Source: CAYYFX01 sp964471155
GTDB taxonomy: Bacteria; ARS69
Assembly (NCBI GenBank): GCA_964471155.1
Contig: CAYYFX010000004.1
Coordinates: 1-64,000, forward strand
Direction: 5' to 3'
Length of the DNA: 64,000 bases
This document shows positions 16,654-25,735 of the stretch, one piece after another. Within the stretch, counting starts at the first letter, position 1; every line of letters starts with the position of its first letter. Made by a program: the position numbers and the translations under genes. Under the pieces are notes generated by a model. The model did no database searches, was not told the origin of the DNA, and worked only from the letters and a program-made list of their open reading frames with translations.

Positions 16654-17571
16654 TCACCCGTTCGAGGGTGGCTCAGGCCCCTCGTCCGGGAGGTCGGCCA
16701 TCCGGCGCCTCTTCCGAAAGTAGGCGGAGATCACCAGGACGCCAAGGACCACGCCCGCCCAGATCCCCAACGTCCCGATGCTGGGCAGAAGCGCGCCCAG
16801 CCCCCCCGGCCGGACCTCCCGGCGCCACTCCGCCTCCAGATCCGCCAGGCCGCGCCCGAAGACGGCCCGGAACGCGGGGTCGGGGTCCAGGTCCCGATCC
16901 AGCGCGCGCAGCAGCTCGGGGAGACGGTCCTCCCCGCCCTGCCCGGCCAGCCACTCCGCGAACGCCGCGCTCTGCGCGTAGGCCAGCGCCATCCGGGCCC
17001 CCTCGGGGAACCGGACGTCCAGCTCCTCGAAGCGGAAGAGCGTGCCGGCCGCCGCCGCGTCGCGAAGGACGTTCCGGTCCCGGACGAGGTCGTGGTCCAG
17101 CTCCCACTCGCCGCTGCGCCAGGTGGCGATGCCCTCGTCCAGCCAGTGGGGCGGCGCGACGGTGGCCCGCGCCGTGGCGCGGTGGAACATCAGATGCCAC
17201 ATCTCGTGCCGGAGCACGGAGACGATGCGGTCCGGCCGCGATTGCAGCGCGGGCGCGAACAGCACGACGCGGCGCTCGGGCGCGAAGGCCACCCCGGCGA
17301 TCGGTCCCGGCTCGCGCCCGGCGATGCGGCGGAATGCGTCCGCGTCGTCGGCCCACGCCACCGTGACCGGCTCCTCCAGCGCGCAGCCGAAGTACGCCGC
17401 GGCGTCCGCGTGGGCGCGCGCGGTCTCGTCCCGCAGGAGCGTGTGCAACCCGGAGGACGACGGCACGCCCAGCAGGAACACGGGCGGCGCCGCCGGCGCG
17501 GGCGCGGCGGCCGCGCACCGCAGCGCGAGCACGAGCGCGACGAGCGCGGCGGGAAGCGTCCGCACGCGCAC
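16654..17571 (-). CDS. Membrane-anchored zinc metallopeptidase, peptidase MA-like
   Basis: A 305-residue protein with an N-terminal signal sequence (about 1-25, hydrophobic with Ala cleavage region). The gluzincin motif HEMWH is at 122-126, followed by PHWLDEGIATW whose Glu146 is the third zinc ligand. One C-terminal membrane segment (about 265-285, LGIWAGVVLGVLVISAYF) is followed by a basic tail. This matches peptidase MA-like proteins acting on the outer face of the inner membrane. The start is GTG 17571, directly abutting the upstream methyltransferase stop, so the two are co-transcribed. The substrate is unknown. Confidence 0.75.
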   Translation of the reverse strand: MRVRTLPAALVALVLALRCAAAAPAPAAPPVFLLGVPSSSGLHTLLRDETARAHADAAAYFGCALEEPVTVAWADDADAFRRIAGREPGPIAGVAFAPERRVVLFAPALQSRPDRIVSVLRHEMWHLMFHRATARATVAPPHWLDEGIATWRSGEWELDHDLVRDRNVLRDAAAAGTLFRFEELDVRFPEGARMALAYAQSAAFAEWLAGQGGEDRLPELLRALDRDLDPDPAFRAVFGRGLADLEAEWRREVRPGGLGALLPSIGTLGIWAGVVLGVLVISAYFRKRRRMADLPDEGPEPPSNG

Positions 17572-18414
17572 CTACTTGATGCCGAGCAGCCGGAACGAGA
17601 AGAGCACGCGCGGCCGCACGAGCCGGGCCAGCTTCAGTCGCAGCGCGCGCGGCAGGGGGGCGAGGACGGTCTCCAGCACGGCGAACGGCCACGTGGGCAC
17701 GCGGCGCGGCCGGCTCCCCGTGCTGACCACGAGCGCGACGCTCCGGAAGCCCACCTCCCGGAACAGCCGGGCCAGCTCGCCGATGCAGTACTCCTTCAGG
17801 TGGAACCCCGTGGCCACGTCGTCGAAGTGGCGGGAGATGTCGTGCGGGCCGGTGATCCGGTTCGGCGTGACGCAGAAGTACCGGCCGCCGGGCTTGAGGG
17901 CGGCGTGCAGGTTGCGGAGCTGCTGCAGCGCGTCGTCCGGGTGCAGATGCTCCATGAGCTGCTGGCTGTACGCCACGTCGACCGATTCCGGGGGGACCGG
18001 GATCCCCACGCCGTCCGAGATCACGAGCTCGAAGTTCGGCGGCGTGTCCGGGTGGCCCGCCATCGTCTCCGAGACCTCGATCGCGATGGCCTTCCGCACC
18101 AGCCGCGACACGGCGAACGTCACCAGGCAGTCCCCGGCACCGACCTCGAGGAAGGTGTCGTCCTTCCCCACCGAGGGGCGGAGCCAGCGGAGCTGCCGCT
18201 CCACGACCTCGGCCGCCTCGTCCGCCGTCATCTTCTGGGTGAGCTTCAGGTGGTGCGGGACGCGCCGGTACAGCTCCTCGTACAGCTCGGTGTACAGGCG
18301 GCGCCGGTCCTCCCGCGACGCGGAGCGCAGGCGGGCCGCGAGGCCCTTCTCGATCTCGTAGTGCTCGCGGACCTGCTCCGGCGCGCGCGGGTCGCCGGTG
18401 ATGGCTCGGGCCAT
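17572..18414 (-). CDS. Class I SAM-dependent methyltransferase
   Basis: A 280-residue protein with the Rossmann SAM motif I FLEVGAGDCLVTFAVS (about 88-103), an acidic strand-2 end IAIEVSE, and motif III region LKPGGRYFCVTPNR. These are standard for class I methyltransferases (Methyltransf_11/25 type). The C-terminal 60 residues are basic and hydrophobic (PRALRLKLARLVRPRVLF), suggesting membrane association as in enzymes acting on lipid-linked or cell-surface glycans. Its stop abuts the start of the metallopeptidase. The acceptor is unknown. Confidence 0.8.
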   Translation of the reverse strand: MARAITGDPRAPEQVREHYEIEKGLAARLRSASREDRRRLYTELYEELYRRVPHHLKLTQKMTADEAAEVVERQLRWLRPSVGKDDTFLEVGAGDCLVTFAVSRLVRKAIAIEVSETMAGHPDTPPNFELVISDGVGIPVPPESVDVAYSQQLMEHLHPDDALQQLRNLHAALKPGGRYFCVTPNRITGPHDISRHFDDVATGFHLKEYCIGELARLFREVGFRSVALVVSTGSRPRRVPTWPFAVLETVLAPLPRALRLKLARLVRPRVLFSFRLLGIK

Positions 18415-18580
18415 GGAGTTCCCCGGGGCGAAGGACGACGGGGGATCGTAGCACGCGCGAACGGCCCCGGGGCGGCGGCCGCTCCGTCGGACGGACGCGC
18501 GGCCGCTCGCCGGCGCGGGGCCGACCGCGGCGGCGAGCCCGCCCGGGTCTTCCCCCGGCCGCGACGCCGCCCGCCCGCGA

Positions 18581-20044
18581 TCACCCGCGGCGGCGGCGCC
18601 GCCCGCCGCGCTTCCGCGGCGCCGTGGACCCGTCCGCCGCCTCGCCGCTCCGGTCGCGCCCGGCGCCGGTCGACGCGGGTTCCGCTTCGGGCAGCACCGG
18701 CGGGGCGTGCAGCGACTGGTGGTAGTAGTCGTCCAGGAGCATGGCGATGAGCTTCCGCTCGTCGTCGCTCTCGCCGAGGAACCGCGCGAGCGGGAGCATG
18801 CGCGTCATCCGCTCCGCCACGAGCCGGTCCAGCCCGCGAAGCCGTTGCTCCAGCATGGCGGTCACGCGCTCGCCGACGACGCGGGCAACGTCCTCGTCCG
18901 AGGGGAGCTTGCGCTCCTGCAGCTCGATCCCGTACTTGCGGGCCACGCCCTTCAACTCCACCAGCTCCATCATGTCCACGAGGGAGACGGCCTCGCCGCC
19001 GGCCCCCGCCCGCCCGGTGCGGCCGGCCCGGTGGATGTACGACTCCGGGTCCTCCGGGAAGTCGTACAGGAACACGTGCGACAGGCTCTCGATGTCGATG
19101 CCGCGGCCCGCCAGGTCCGTGGCGACCAGGAAGCGCAGCCGCCGGTCGTACGCGCGGCGCATCACGTCCTCGCGCTGCGCCTGCGTGAGGTCCGCCGACA
19201 GGTGCTCCGCGTCGTACCCGAAGCGCTGCAGCACGATGCCCACGTAGCGCGCGGTGACCTTCGTGTTGCAGAAGACGATGGCGGACTCGGGGTTGAGCAG
19301 CTCGATGATCCGGACGAGCCCGCGGTCCTTCTCCATGCGGTTCACGGAGTAGTACACGTGCTCGACCTCGGCCACGTGCTCGTGCCCGGCGCTGAGGCTC
19401 ATGAAATCCGGCGCGTCCAGGAACTGCTTCGCGAGCGACAGCACGGATGCCGGGTAGGTGGCCGAGAACATGAACCCGTGCCGCCTCTCCGGCAGCCAGC
19501 GCTCCAGCTCCTTCATGTCCGGATAGAAGCCCATCGACAGCATGCGGTCGGCCTCGTCGAAGACGAGGTACTCGAGGTCGTCGAAGGACAGGGTGCCCCG
19601 CTGCAGGTGGTCCAGGATGCGTCCCGGCGTCCCCACGACGAGGTGCGCCCCGGCGCGCAGCGCATCGAGCTGCGGCCCGTACCCCACGCCCCCGTACAGC
19701 GCCACGGTGCGGACGCCGGTGCCGTCCGCCAGCGTGTCCACGGCCTCCAGGACCTGCCGCGCCAGCTCCCGCGTGGGAACAAGCACCAGCGCCTGGGTCA
19801 GCGGCCGCGCGGGGTCGATCCGCTCCAGGAGCGGCAGCGCGAAGGCGCCCGTCTTCCCCGACCCGGTCCGCGACTGCACCATCAGGTCCCGTCCCGCCCG
19901 CAGGTACGGGATGGCCTTCGCCTGCACCGGCATCAGCGACGCCCAGCCCACCCGCCGCGCCGCCGCCTGCAGGCGCTCCGGCAGGTCCTCGATCCGTATC
20001 TCCGCGAACTCCGCGCCCGGTCCCGCTCCCGTTCCCTCCGCCAC
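18581..20044 (-). CDS. DEAD-box ATP-dependent RNA helicase
   Basis: A 487-residue DEAD-box helicase that remodels RNA using ATP. All core motifs are present in order: LMPVQAKAIP (Q-region), SRTGSGKTGAF (motif I), PTRELARQ (Ia), GTPGRILDHL (Ib), VFDEADRML (II), SATYP (III), VFCNTK (IV), ATDLAGRGIDI (V) and HRAGRTGRAG (VI). The tail ends RKRGGRRRRRG, a basic RNA-binding extension. The start chosen is GTG 20044, preceded by GGGGGAG at good distance; no ATG upstream fits. The Shine-Dalgarno region directly abuts the left arm of the inverted-repeat element at 20060-20214. Confidence 0.93.
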   Translation of the reverse strand: MAEGTGAGPGAEFAEIRIEDLPERLQAAARRVGWASLMPVQAKAIPYLRAGRDLMVQSRTGSGKTGAFALPLLERIDPARPLTQALVLVPTRELARQVLEAVDTLADGTGVRTVALYGGVGYGPQLDALRAGAHLVVGTPGRILDHLQRGTLSFDDLEYLVFDEADRMLSMGFYPDMKELERWLPERRHGFMFSATYPASVLSLAKQFLDAPDFMSLSAGHEHVAEVEHVYYSVNRMEKDRGLVRIIELLNPESAIVFCNTKVTARYVGIVLQRFGYDAEHLSADLTQAQREDVMRRAYDRRLRFLVATDLAGRGIDIESLSHVFLYDFPEDPESYIHRAGRTGRAGAGGEAVSLVDMMELVELKGVARKYGIELQERKLPSDEDVARVVGERVTAMLEQRLRGLDRLVAERMTRMLPLARFLGESDDERKLIAMLLDDYYHQSLHAPPVLPEAEPASTGAGRDRSGEAADGSTAPRKRGGRRRRRG

Positions 20045-20059
20045 CTTCGTCTCCCCCTG

Positions 20060-20214
20060 GTGGTTCGCAGATTGGGGGTGGCCCGGCCGCCCGGCCGGTC
20101 GCCTCCCGCAACCTGAAACGTCACAATGACTTCGACGGTCCGCCCGCCGGACCTGGCCTCCGGACTTCACCCCCGTCCGGGAGAGCCAGGGCCCCGACCC
20201 AATCTGCGAACCAC
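20060..20214. repeat. Inverted-repeat element, copy A (155 bp)
   Basis: A perfect 17-bp terminal inverted repeat: GTGGTTCGCAGATTGGG at 20060-20076 and its complement at 20198-20214. Inside are GGCCGGTCGCCTCCC (20093-20107) and CAATGA (20124-20129), both nearly matched in copy B at 41395-41527. There is no open reading frame of its own. On the minus strand it begins 3 nt after the stop of the PGM1-like ligase gene and ends just before the helicase ribosome-binding site. It could be a MITE-like remnant or a structured RNA/intercistronic element. Confidence 0.7.
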
Positions 20215-20217
20215 AAC

Positions 20218-21825
20218 CTACTCCATGCGGGGCAGCGCCTGGTCCAGCATGGTCTCCATTTTGCCGCCCGACGCGTCCCCGGCACCCGTTTCCCGGTCCA
20301 GCGTCTCCACGGTCCAACGGTAGATCTGGTCCGCCTCGTCGGCCGTGTTGCCGAAGCACGTGACGCCCACTTTGCCGAACTCCGACAGCGCGCCGATCAT
20401 GTGGAACAGCACCCCGGTCTCCGTGGACGGGCGGAAGTGCAATCCGTGGCGCGACAGGACCTCCATCAGGTCCTCCGGCAGCATCCCGCGGTACGCCGGG
20501 GCGGACAGGCCGTCGGTGGCGACATAGAACTTGTTCTGGCCGCGCGGCGACAGGAAGTGGCCGGACTGCGGATCCAGGCGCCCGCCGGTGAGGAACTGCA
20601 GTGCCATGAACGGGTGCGTGGTGCCGCCCATCCGCAGGTTGATCTCGATGGCGTGGATGCTCCAGTCCTCGCCGGCGTTGCGCGTGGCCATGAAGTCCAC
20701 GCCCAGCCGGCTCACCACGCCCTTCGCCGCGAGCACGCGCGCCACCTTCAGCGCCTCCTCGTGCAGGCGCGGGCGGTAGTCGTCCGCGGCCGGGAAGCGG
20801 CAGCCGAGGTAGACCTGGCCGGTGCGGCCGCCGAGAAGCTGCTCGTGCGTGGACAGCACCTCGCAGGAGCCGTCCGGGTGGATGCGCACCTGCGCGCTCG
20901 GCGAGCGCACCTCCTCCGCCACGAGGAACTCCTCCACGATGCCGCCCATCTCGGAGAACTTGCGGAAGTACCACTCGGCGTTCTCCGCGGACGACGACCA
21001 GTCCAGCCTCTCGAGCGCGGCGGCCAGCGCCACGCGGCGTTGCGTCCCGCCTGCGGGGAGCGACGCCGGATAGGAGAACGTGGCGTTGCCCGCGCCGGAG
21101 AAGCTCTCGTTCAGCTTCAGCACCGCGCGCTTCAGCCCGGGCCGGCGCGTCGCGAGCTCGTCAAGCGCCTCCAGGATGTCGTCCATGGAGTGCAGGTCCT
21201 CGAAGCCGAGGGGCATCGGCACGCCCGCCTCCGCGAAGGCGCGACGCGAGCCGGTCTTCGTGCCGTGGAACAGCAGATCCGGGTCCAGGCCGTTCAGCGG
21301 GACGCCGAGCGCCACGGCCAGCTTCCGCTCCCAGGGGCTGGAGTTGAAGCAGGTCAGGTACGCGCGGTTCGGGTCGCCGATCCACGAGCGGATCCGGTCC
21401 ACGAGGCGCGGCCGCTCGAAGATCTTCCGGGAGAGCGGCTTCGGGCTCGCGTCGTACACGCAGAAGAGCGCGAGGCGCTTGCGCGCGTGGCTCGCCGGCA
21501 CGCCCACGAGCAGGTGCAGGTAGTAGTCCACGATCTCGGGGTGGATGGGCTGCCCGGTCACGTAGATCACGTGCGCGCCGGGATGCCGCAGGCGCATGAG
21601 CGTGAACAGCAGCCGCTCCTCGTAGAACGGCACGCCCTGGATCTTCGAGAGCTCCTCGCCGTCGAAGCTCAGCGAGGGCACCACCACCGACGTGTGGTCC
21701 CAGTGCGGCGAGGACTGGATGCCCTCCCAGACGCCGCGCAGCTTCGATTGCAGCTCGCGGAACCGGCGCAGCTCCGCCTCCGAGGGCGGGGCGACTCGGG
21801 GCGAGCCGGGGACGATGGCGGTCAT
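20218..21825 (-). CDS. Peptide ligase PGM1-related ATP-grasp protein
   Basis: A 535-residue protein unlike the other four ATP-grasp proteins here. The N-domain (about 45-160) has SVVVPSLSFDGEELSKIQG and FYEERLLFTLMRLRHPGA, typical of the pre-ATP-grasp part of PGM1, the peptide ligase of pheganomycin synthesis. The ATP-grasp core has AVLKLNESFSGAGNATF (234-250) and the metal site AIEINLRMGGTTHPF (392-406). A C-terminal domain follows (about 425-510, GVLFHMIGALSEFGKVGV). PGM1 joins an amino-acid derivative to a peptide acceptor. The start is ATG 21825. No biosynthetic partner genes are adjacent, so the acceptor is unknown. Family call from memory of the motifs. Confidence 0.75.
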   Translation of the reverse strand: MTAIVPGSPRVAPPSEAELRRFRELQSKLRGVWEGIQSSPHWDHTSVVVPSLSFDGEELSKIQGVPFYEERLLFTLMRLRHPGAHVIYVTGQPIHPEIVDYYLHLLVGVPASHARKRLALFCVYDASPKPLSRKIFERPRLVDRIRSWIGDPNRAYLTCFNSSPWERKLAVALGVPLNGLDPDLLFHGTKTGSRRAFAEAGVPMPLGFEDLHSMDDILEALDELATRRPGLKRAVLKLNESFSGAGNATFSYPASLPAGGTQRRVALAAALERLDWSSSAENAEWYFRKFSEMGGIVEEFLVAEEVRSPSAQVRIHPDGSCEVLSTHEQLLGGRTGQVYLGCRFPAADDYRPRLHEEALKVARVLAAKGVVSRLGVDFMATRNAGEDWSIHAIEINLRMGGTTHPFMALQFLTGGRLDPQSGHFLSPRGQNKFYVATDGLSAPAYRGMLPEDLMEVLSRHGLHFRPSTETGVLFHMIGALSEFGKVGVTCFGNTADEADQIYRWTVETLDRETGAGDASGGKMETMLDQALPRME

Positions 21826-21916
21826 AGGGGCCGTTCTCCGAGAGAGGGGGCGATTATCGCGGACCTGCCCCGCCTCATGCACTCGAATTGTGCCCCGCCT
21901 CCCGCCGGCTCCTCGC

Positions 21917-21945
21917 TTGTCCGGCCCGCGCCGGTTGGCTAGAGT
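21917..21945 (+). promoter_or_regulatory. Predicted promoter of the pyrimidine-catabolism operon
   Basis: TTGTCC (21917-21922), 17-nt spacer, TAGAGT (21940-21945); four of six bases match consensus in each. Transcription would start near 21952, followed by the strong GGCGGAGGTG ribosome site before ATG 21967. Confidence 0.5.
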
Positions 21946-21966
21946 GACGGTTCGGCGGAGGTGGAC

Positions 21967-23424
21967 ATGACCGTACGGGCGGGCGTGGAGCGGCTTCGGA
22001 ACTACATCGGCGGCGCGTGGGTGCCCGCGGCCGCGGGCGCGGTCCGCGAGGTGCGGAATCCGGCAAGCGGCGAGGTCCTGGCGGAGGTTCCCCTCGGCGG
22101 CGACGAGGACGTCGACCGCGCGGTGCGGGCCGCCCAGGCGGCCTACCCGGCGTGGCGCGAGACGCCCCCGGTGGAGCGGGCGCGGTACCTGTTCCGGTTC
22201 AGGTACCTGCTGGAGGAGCGGTTCGAGGACCTCGCGCGCACCGTCACGCTCGAGAACGGCAAGACGCTGCCGGAGTCGCGCGGCAGCGTGCGCCGCGGGA
22301 TCGAGTGCGTGGAGGTGGCCGCCGGCGCCCCGTCGCTGCTGATGGGTCAGGCCATCGAGGACGTGGCCACCGGGATCGACTGCGAGTCCGTGCGCCAGCC
22401 GCTCGGCGTCTTCGCGTGCATCGCGCCGTTCAACTTCCCGGCCATGGTGCCGCTGTGGTTCTACCCGTTCGCCGTGGCGTGCGGGAACACGTACGTCGTG
22501 AAGCCCTCCGAGCAGGTCCCCCTGAGCCAGCGCCTGCTCTTCGAGCTGGTGCACGAGGCCGGCTTCCCCGAGGGCGTGCTGAACCTGGTGAACGGCGCGC
22601 GCGAGGCCGCCGACGCGCTGCTCGCGCACCCGCTGGTGAAGGGCGTGAGCTTCGTGGGGTCGTCCCCGGTGGCGAAGCACGTGTACTCCACGGCCGCCGC
22701 GAACGGGAAGCGCGTGCAGGCGCTGGGCGGCGCGAAGAACTTCCTCGTCGTGATGCCGGACGCGGACATGGACGCCGCGCTGCGCGCCGTGTCGGAGAGC
22801 GCGTACGGCTGCGCCGGGGAGCGGTGCCTCGCCGGCAGCGTGATCCTCACCGTGGGCGCCTGCCACGACGAGGTGCGCCGCGGGCTGGTGGAGCGCATCC
22901 GGGAGATCCGGATCGGGGACGGCCTGGACCCCGCCACCACCATGGGCCCCGTCATCTCGGAGGCGCACCGGGACCGCGTGGCCGGCTACATCGAGGCGGG
23001 CGTGCGGGAGGGCGCGGAGCTCGTCGTGGACGGCCGCGACGCCGGCCGGGGGCGCAAGGGCTGGTTCCTCGGCCCCACGCTGTTCGACAAGGTGAAGCCG
23101 GGCATGCGGATCGCGGACGAGGAGATCTTCGGACCCGTGCTGTGCCTCGCGAACGTGCCCACGCTGGACGACGCCCTGGCCGCCATCGCGGCGCACCCGC
23201 TGGCGAACGCCAGCTCCATCTTCACGTCCAGCGGGAGGCACGCGCGGGACTTCAAGTACCGCGTGGAGGCCAGCATGACCGCGGTGAACCTGGGCGTGCC
23301 CGCGCCGATGTCGTTCTTCGGCTTCGGCGGGGCGAAGGGATCGTTCTTCGGCGACCTGAAGGCGCACGGCCGCGAGGCCTTCGACTTCTTCACCGACAAG
23401 AAGATCGTCATCTCGCGCTGGTAG
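21967..23424 (+). CDS. mmsA: CoA-acylating (methyl)malonate-semialdehyde dehydrogenase
   Basis: A 485-residue aldehyde dehydrogenase of the MMSDH class, converting malonate or methylmalonate semialdehyde plus CoA and NAD to acetyl- or propionyl-CoA. Catalytic Cys287 lies in GCAGERCLAGS. GGAKN (254-258) replaces the general-base Glu of ordinary aldehyde dehydrogenases, a mark of the CoA-acylating type. FNFPAMVPLWFYP and VKPSEQ are conserved. ATG 21967 is chosen because GGAGGTG directly before it is the ribosome site; the in-frame GTG 21961 is part of that site. First gene of the pyrimidine operon, so its likely substrate is malonate semialdehyde made from beta-alanine. Confidence 0.92.
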   Translation: MTVRAGVERLRNYIGGAWVPAAAGAVREVRNPASGEVLAEVPLGGDEDVDRAVRAAQAAYPAWRETPPVERARYLFRFRYLLEERFEDLARTVTLENGKTLPESRGSVRRGIECVEVAAGAPSLLMGQAIEDVATGIDCESVRQPLGVFACIAPFNFPAMVPLWFYPFAVACGNTYVVKPSEQVPLSQRLLFELVHEAGFPEGVLNLVNGAREAADALLAHPLVKGVSFVGSSPVAKHVYSTAAANGKRVQALGGAKNFLVVMPDADMDAALRAVSESAYGCAGERCLAGSVILTVGACHDEVRRGLVERIREIRIGDGLDPATTMGPVISEAHRDRVAGYIEAGVREGAELVVDGRDAGRGRKGWFLGPTLFDKVKPGMRIADEEIFGPVLCLANVPTLDDALAAIAAHPLANASSIFTSSGRHARDFKYRVEASMTAVNLGVPAPMSFFGFGGAKGSFFGDLKAHGREAFDFFTDKKIVISRW

Positions 23425-23470
23425 TCCGGCGGCGCCGGACCCCGCGCGGGCAGCCACCTGGAGGGAGCGC

Positions 23471-24343
23471 GTGAGCCGCATCGTGCGGGGCGGACTGATC
23501 CAGTGCTCGAACCCGAACAACGATCCCGCGGCGTCCGTGGAGGACGTGAAGCGCGCCGCGCTGGAGAAGCACCTGCCCTTCGTGGAGGAGGCGGCGCGCC
23601 GCGGCGTGCAGGTGCTGTGCCTGCAGGAGATCTTCAACGGCCCGTACTTCTGCCCCAGCCAGGACCCGCGCTGGTGCGATGCGGCGGAGCCGGTCCCCGG
23701 CCCCACCGTGGAGGTCTTCCGCGCGCTGGCCGCGAAGCACCGGATGGTGATCGTCGTGCCGATCTACGAGCGCGAGCAGGCCGGCGTGTACTACAACACC
23801 GCGGCGGTGATCGACGCGGACGGCACGTACCTCGGCAAGTACCGCAAGAACCACATCCCGCACACGTCGGGCTTCTGGGAGAAGTACTTCTTCAAGCCCG
23901 GGAACCTCGGCTACCCGGTGTTCCGCACGGCCTACGCCGTGATCGGCGTGTACATCTGCTACGACCGGCACTTCCCGGAGGGCGCACGGCTGCTGGGCCT
24001 GAACGGCGCCGAGATCGTGTTCAACCCGTCCGCCACCGTGGCGGGGTTGTCGCAGTACCTCTGGAAGCTGGAGCAGCCGGCGCACGCCGTGGCGAACGGC
24101 TACTTCATGGGATGCAGCAACCGCGTCGGCACGGAGCCGCCGTGGAACATCGGGAAGTTCTACGGATCCAGCTACTTCGTGGACCCGCGCGGGCAGTTCC
24201 TGGCCGAGGCGTCGGAGGACGCGGACGAGCTGGTGGTGGCGGACATGGACCTCGAGAGGATCGAGGAGGTCCGCCGCACGTGGCAGTTCTTCCGCGACCG
24301 CCGGCCCGAGACGTACGCGGACATGGCGCGGCTGTTGCCGTAG
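23471..24343 (+). CDS. Nitrilase-superfamily amidohydrolase, probable beta-ureidopropionase
   Basis: A 290-residue carbon-nitrogen hydrolase with the catalytic triad Glu53 (CLQEIFNG), Lys126 (RKNHIP) and Cys163 (YICYDRHFPE). Beta-ureidopropionase hydrolyses N-carbamoyl-beta-alanine to beta-alanine, CO2 and ammonia, the third step of reductive pyrimidine breakdown. The sequence FFKPGNLGYPVF and the downstream dihydropyrimidinase support that over a general nitrilase or N-carbamylputrescine amidase. The start is GTG 23471 after GGAGGGAGC. It lies 46 nt after mmsA and 21 nt before the hydantoinase gene. Confidence 0.85.
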   Translation: MSRIVRGGLIQCSNPNNDPAASVEDVKRAALEKHLPFVEEAARRGVQVLCLQEIFNGPYFCPSQDPRWCDAAEPVPGPTVEVFRALAAKHRMVIVVPIYEREQAGVYYNTAAVIDADGTYLGKYRKNHIPHTSGFWEKYFFKPGNLGYPVFRTAYAVIGVYICYDRHFPEGARLLGLNGAEIVFNPSATVAGLSQYLWKLEQPAHAVANGYFMGCSNRVGTEPPWNIGKFYGSSYFVDPRGQFLAEASEDADELVVADMDLERIEEVRRTWQFFRDRRPETYADMARLLP

Positions 24344-24364
24344 CGCGACCGCGGGGAGGCGGAC

Positions 24365-25735
24365 ATGGGAACCCTCATCCGGAACGGAACGGTCGTCACG
24401 CCCCTGGACCGGCTGCGCGCGGACGTCCTGTGCGTGGACGGCCGGATCGCGGCGGTGGCGCCGGACCTGGACGCGACCGGCCACGACGTCGTGGACGCCT
24501 CCGGGCAGCTGGTCCTCCCCGGCGGCATCGACCCGCACGTGCACATGGCGCTCCCGTTCATGGGCACGGTGTCGCTGGACGACTTCGAGACCGGCGGCGC
24601 GGCCGGGCTCGCCGGCGGCACGACCACGTTCATCGACTTCGTGATCCCCGGCCGGCAGGACGACGCGATGGAGGTGCTGCGCGCCTGGCGGGAGAAGTCG
24701 CGGAACGCCACCGCGGACTACGCCTACCACATGGCGGTCACGTCCTGGGGGCCGAAGAGCGCGTCCTGGATGCGCACCGCGGTGCAGGACGAGGGCATCA
24801 CCTCCATCAAGGTCTTCCTGGCCTACCGCGGCGCCATCGGCATCGACGACGCGGAGCTGGTGGAGGCCATGGCCTGCGCCGGGAAGCTCGGCGCCGTGGT
24901 CACCGTGCACGCCGAGCACGGGGACGTGGTGGCGAGGCTGCAGCAGGAGCTGTTCGCCGCCGGGAAGACCGCGCCGAGGTACCACGCGCTGTCCCGGCCG
25001 TCGGACTGCGAGGGCGAGGCCACGAACCGCGCGCTCATGATCGCGCGCCACGCCGGCGCGAAGGCCTACATCGTGCACATGACGTGTCGCGAGGCGGTCG
25101 AGGCGCTGGCCGCCGCCCGCGCCCGCGGGCAGGAGTGCTGGGGCGAGACCTGCCCGCAGTACCTCCTGCTGGACGACTCGGTGTACGACAAGCCGGACTT
25201 CGAGGGCGCCACCTACGTCATGTCCCCGCCCATCCGGCCGAAGGGGCACTCGGACGTGCTCTGGGCCGCGCTGCAGGCGGGGATCCTCTCCACCGTCGGC
25301 ACGGACCACATCACGTTCTCGCACGAGCAGAAGCGGAACGGGCTCACGGACTTCCGCCTCATCCCGAACGGCGCCGGCGGCATCCAGGACCGGATGTCCC
25401 TGCTGTGGCACCACGGTGTGCGCGCCGGCCGCTTCGACGAGCACCGCTTCGTGGACCTCGTGTCCACGCGCGCGGCGAAGATCTTCCACCTGTACCCGCG
25501 CAAGGGCGCGCTGCTGCCGGGGTCGGACGCCGACGTGGTCGTCTGGGATCCGGAGGGCACGCGCACGATCTCCGCGAGGACGCACTTCCACCGGAACGAC
25601 CGGAGCATCTTCGAGGGCTTCGAGGTGAAGGGCGTCCCCTCCACCGTCCTGCTGGGCGGGCGTGTCGTGTACCGCAACGGCGACCTGCGCGCGGAGCGCG
25701 GCGCCGGTCGCTACCTCGCCAGGAGGGTGTCTTGA
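24365..25735 (+). CDS. hydA: Dihydropyrimidinase / D-hydantoinase
   Basis: A 456-residue cyclic amidohydrolase opening the ring of dihydrouracil or dihydrothymine. The metal-site HxH is His58/His60 in GIDPHVHMALPF. Lys149 in ITSIKVFLAY is the residue carbamylated to bridge the two zincs. VTVHAEHGD and HMTCREA supply further His ligands, and GTDHITFS the catalytic Asp. Length is normal for the family. It is second-step enzyme of the pathway encoded here. Its TGA overlaps the TTG start of the aminotransferase, so translation is coupled. Confidence 0.93.
   Translation: MGTLIRNGTVVTPLDRLRADVLCVDGRIAAVAPDLDATGHDVVDASGQLVLPGGIDPHVHMALPFMGTVSLDDFETGGAAGLAGGTTTFIDFVIPGRQDDAMEVLRAWREKSRNATADYAYHMAVTSWGPKSASWMRTAVQDEGITSIKVFLAYRGAIGIDDAELVEAMACAGKLGAVVTVHAEHGDVVARLQQELFAAGKTAPRYHALSRPSDCEGEATNRALMIARHAGAKAYIVHMTCREAVEALAAARARGQECWGETCPQYLLLDDSVYDKPDFEGATYVMSPPIRPKGHSDVLWAALQAGILSTVGTDHITFSHEQKRNGLTDFRLIPNGAGGIQDRMSLLWHHGVRAGRFDEHRFVDLVSTRAAKIFHLYPRKGALLPGSDADVVVWDPEGTRTISARTHFHRNDRSIFEGFEVKGVPSTVLLGGRVVYRNGDLRAERGAGRYLARRVS

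Noticed and set aside
16654..18414. Metallopeptidase and methyltransferase as part of the polyphosphate module
   Set aside because: They are adjacent to ppk1 but have their own coupling and no known functional link.
21961..21966. GTG 21961 as the mmsA start
   Set aside because: It lies within the GGAGGTG ribosome-binding sequence; ATG 21967 has correct spacing.
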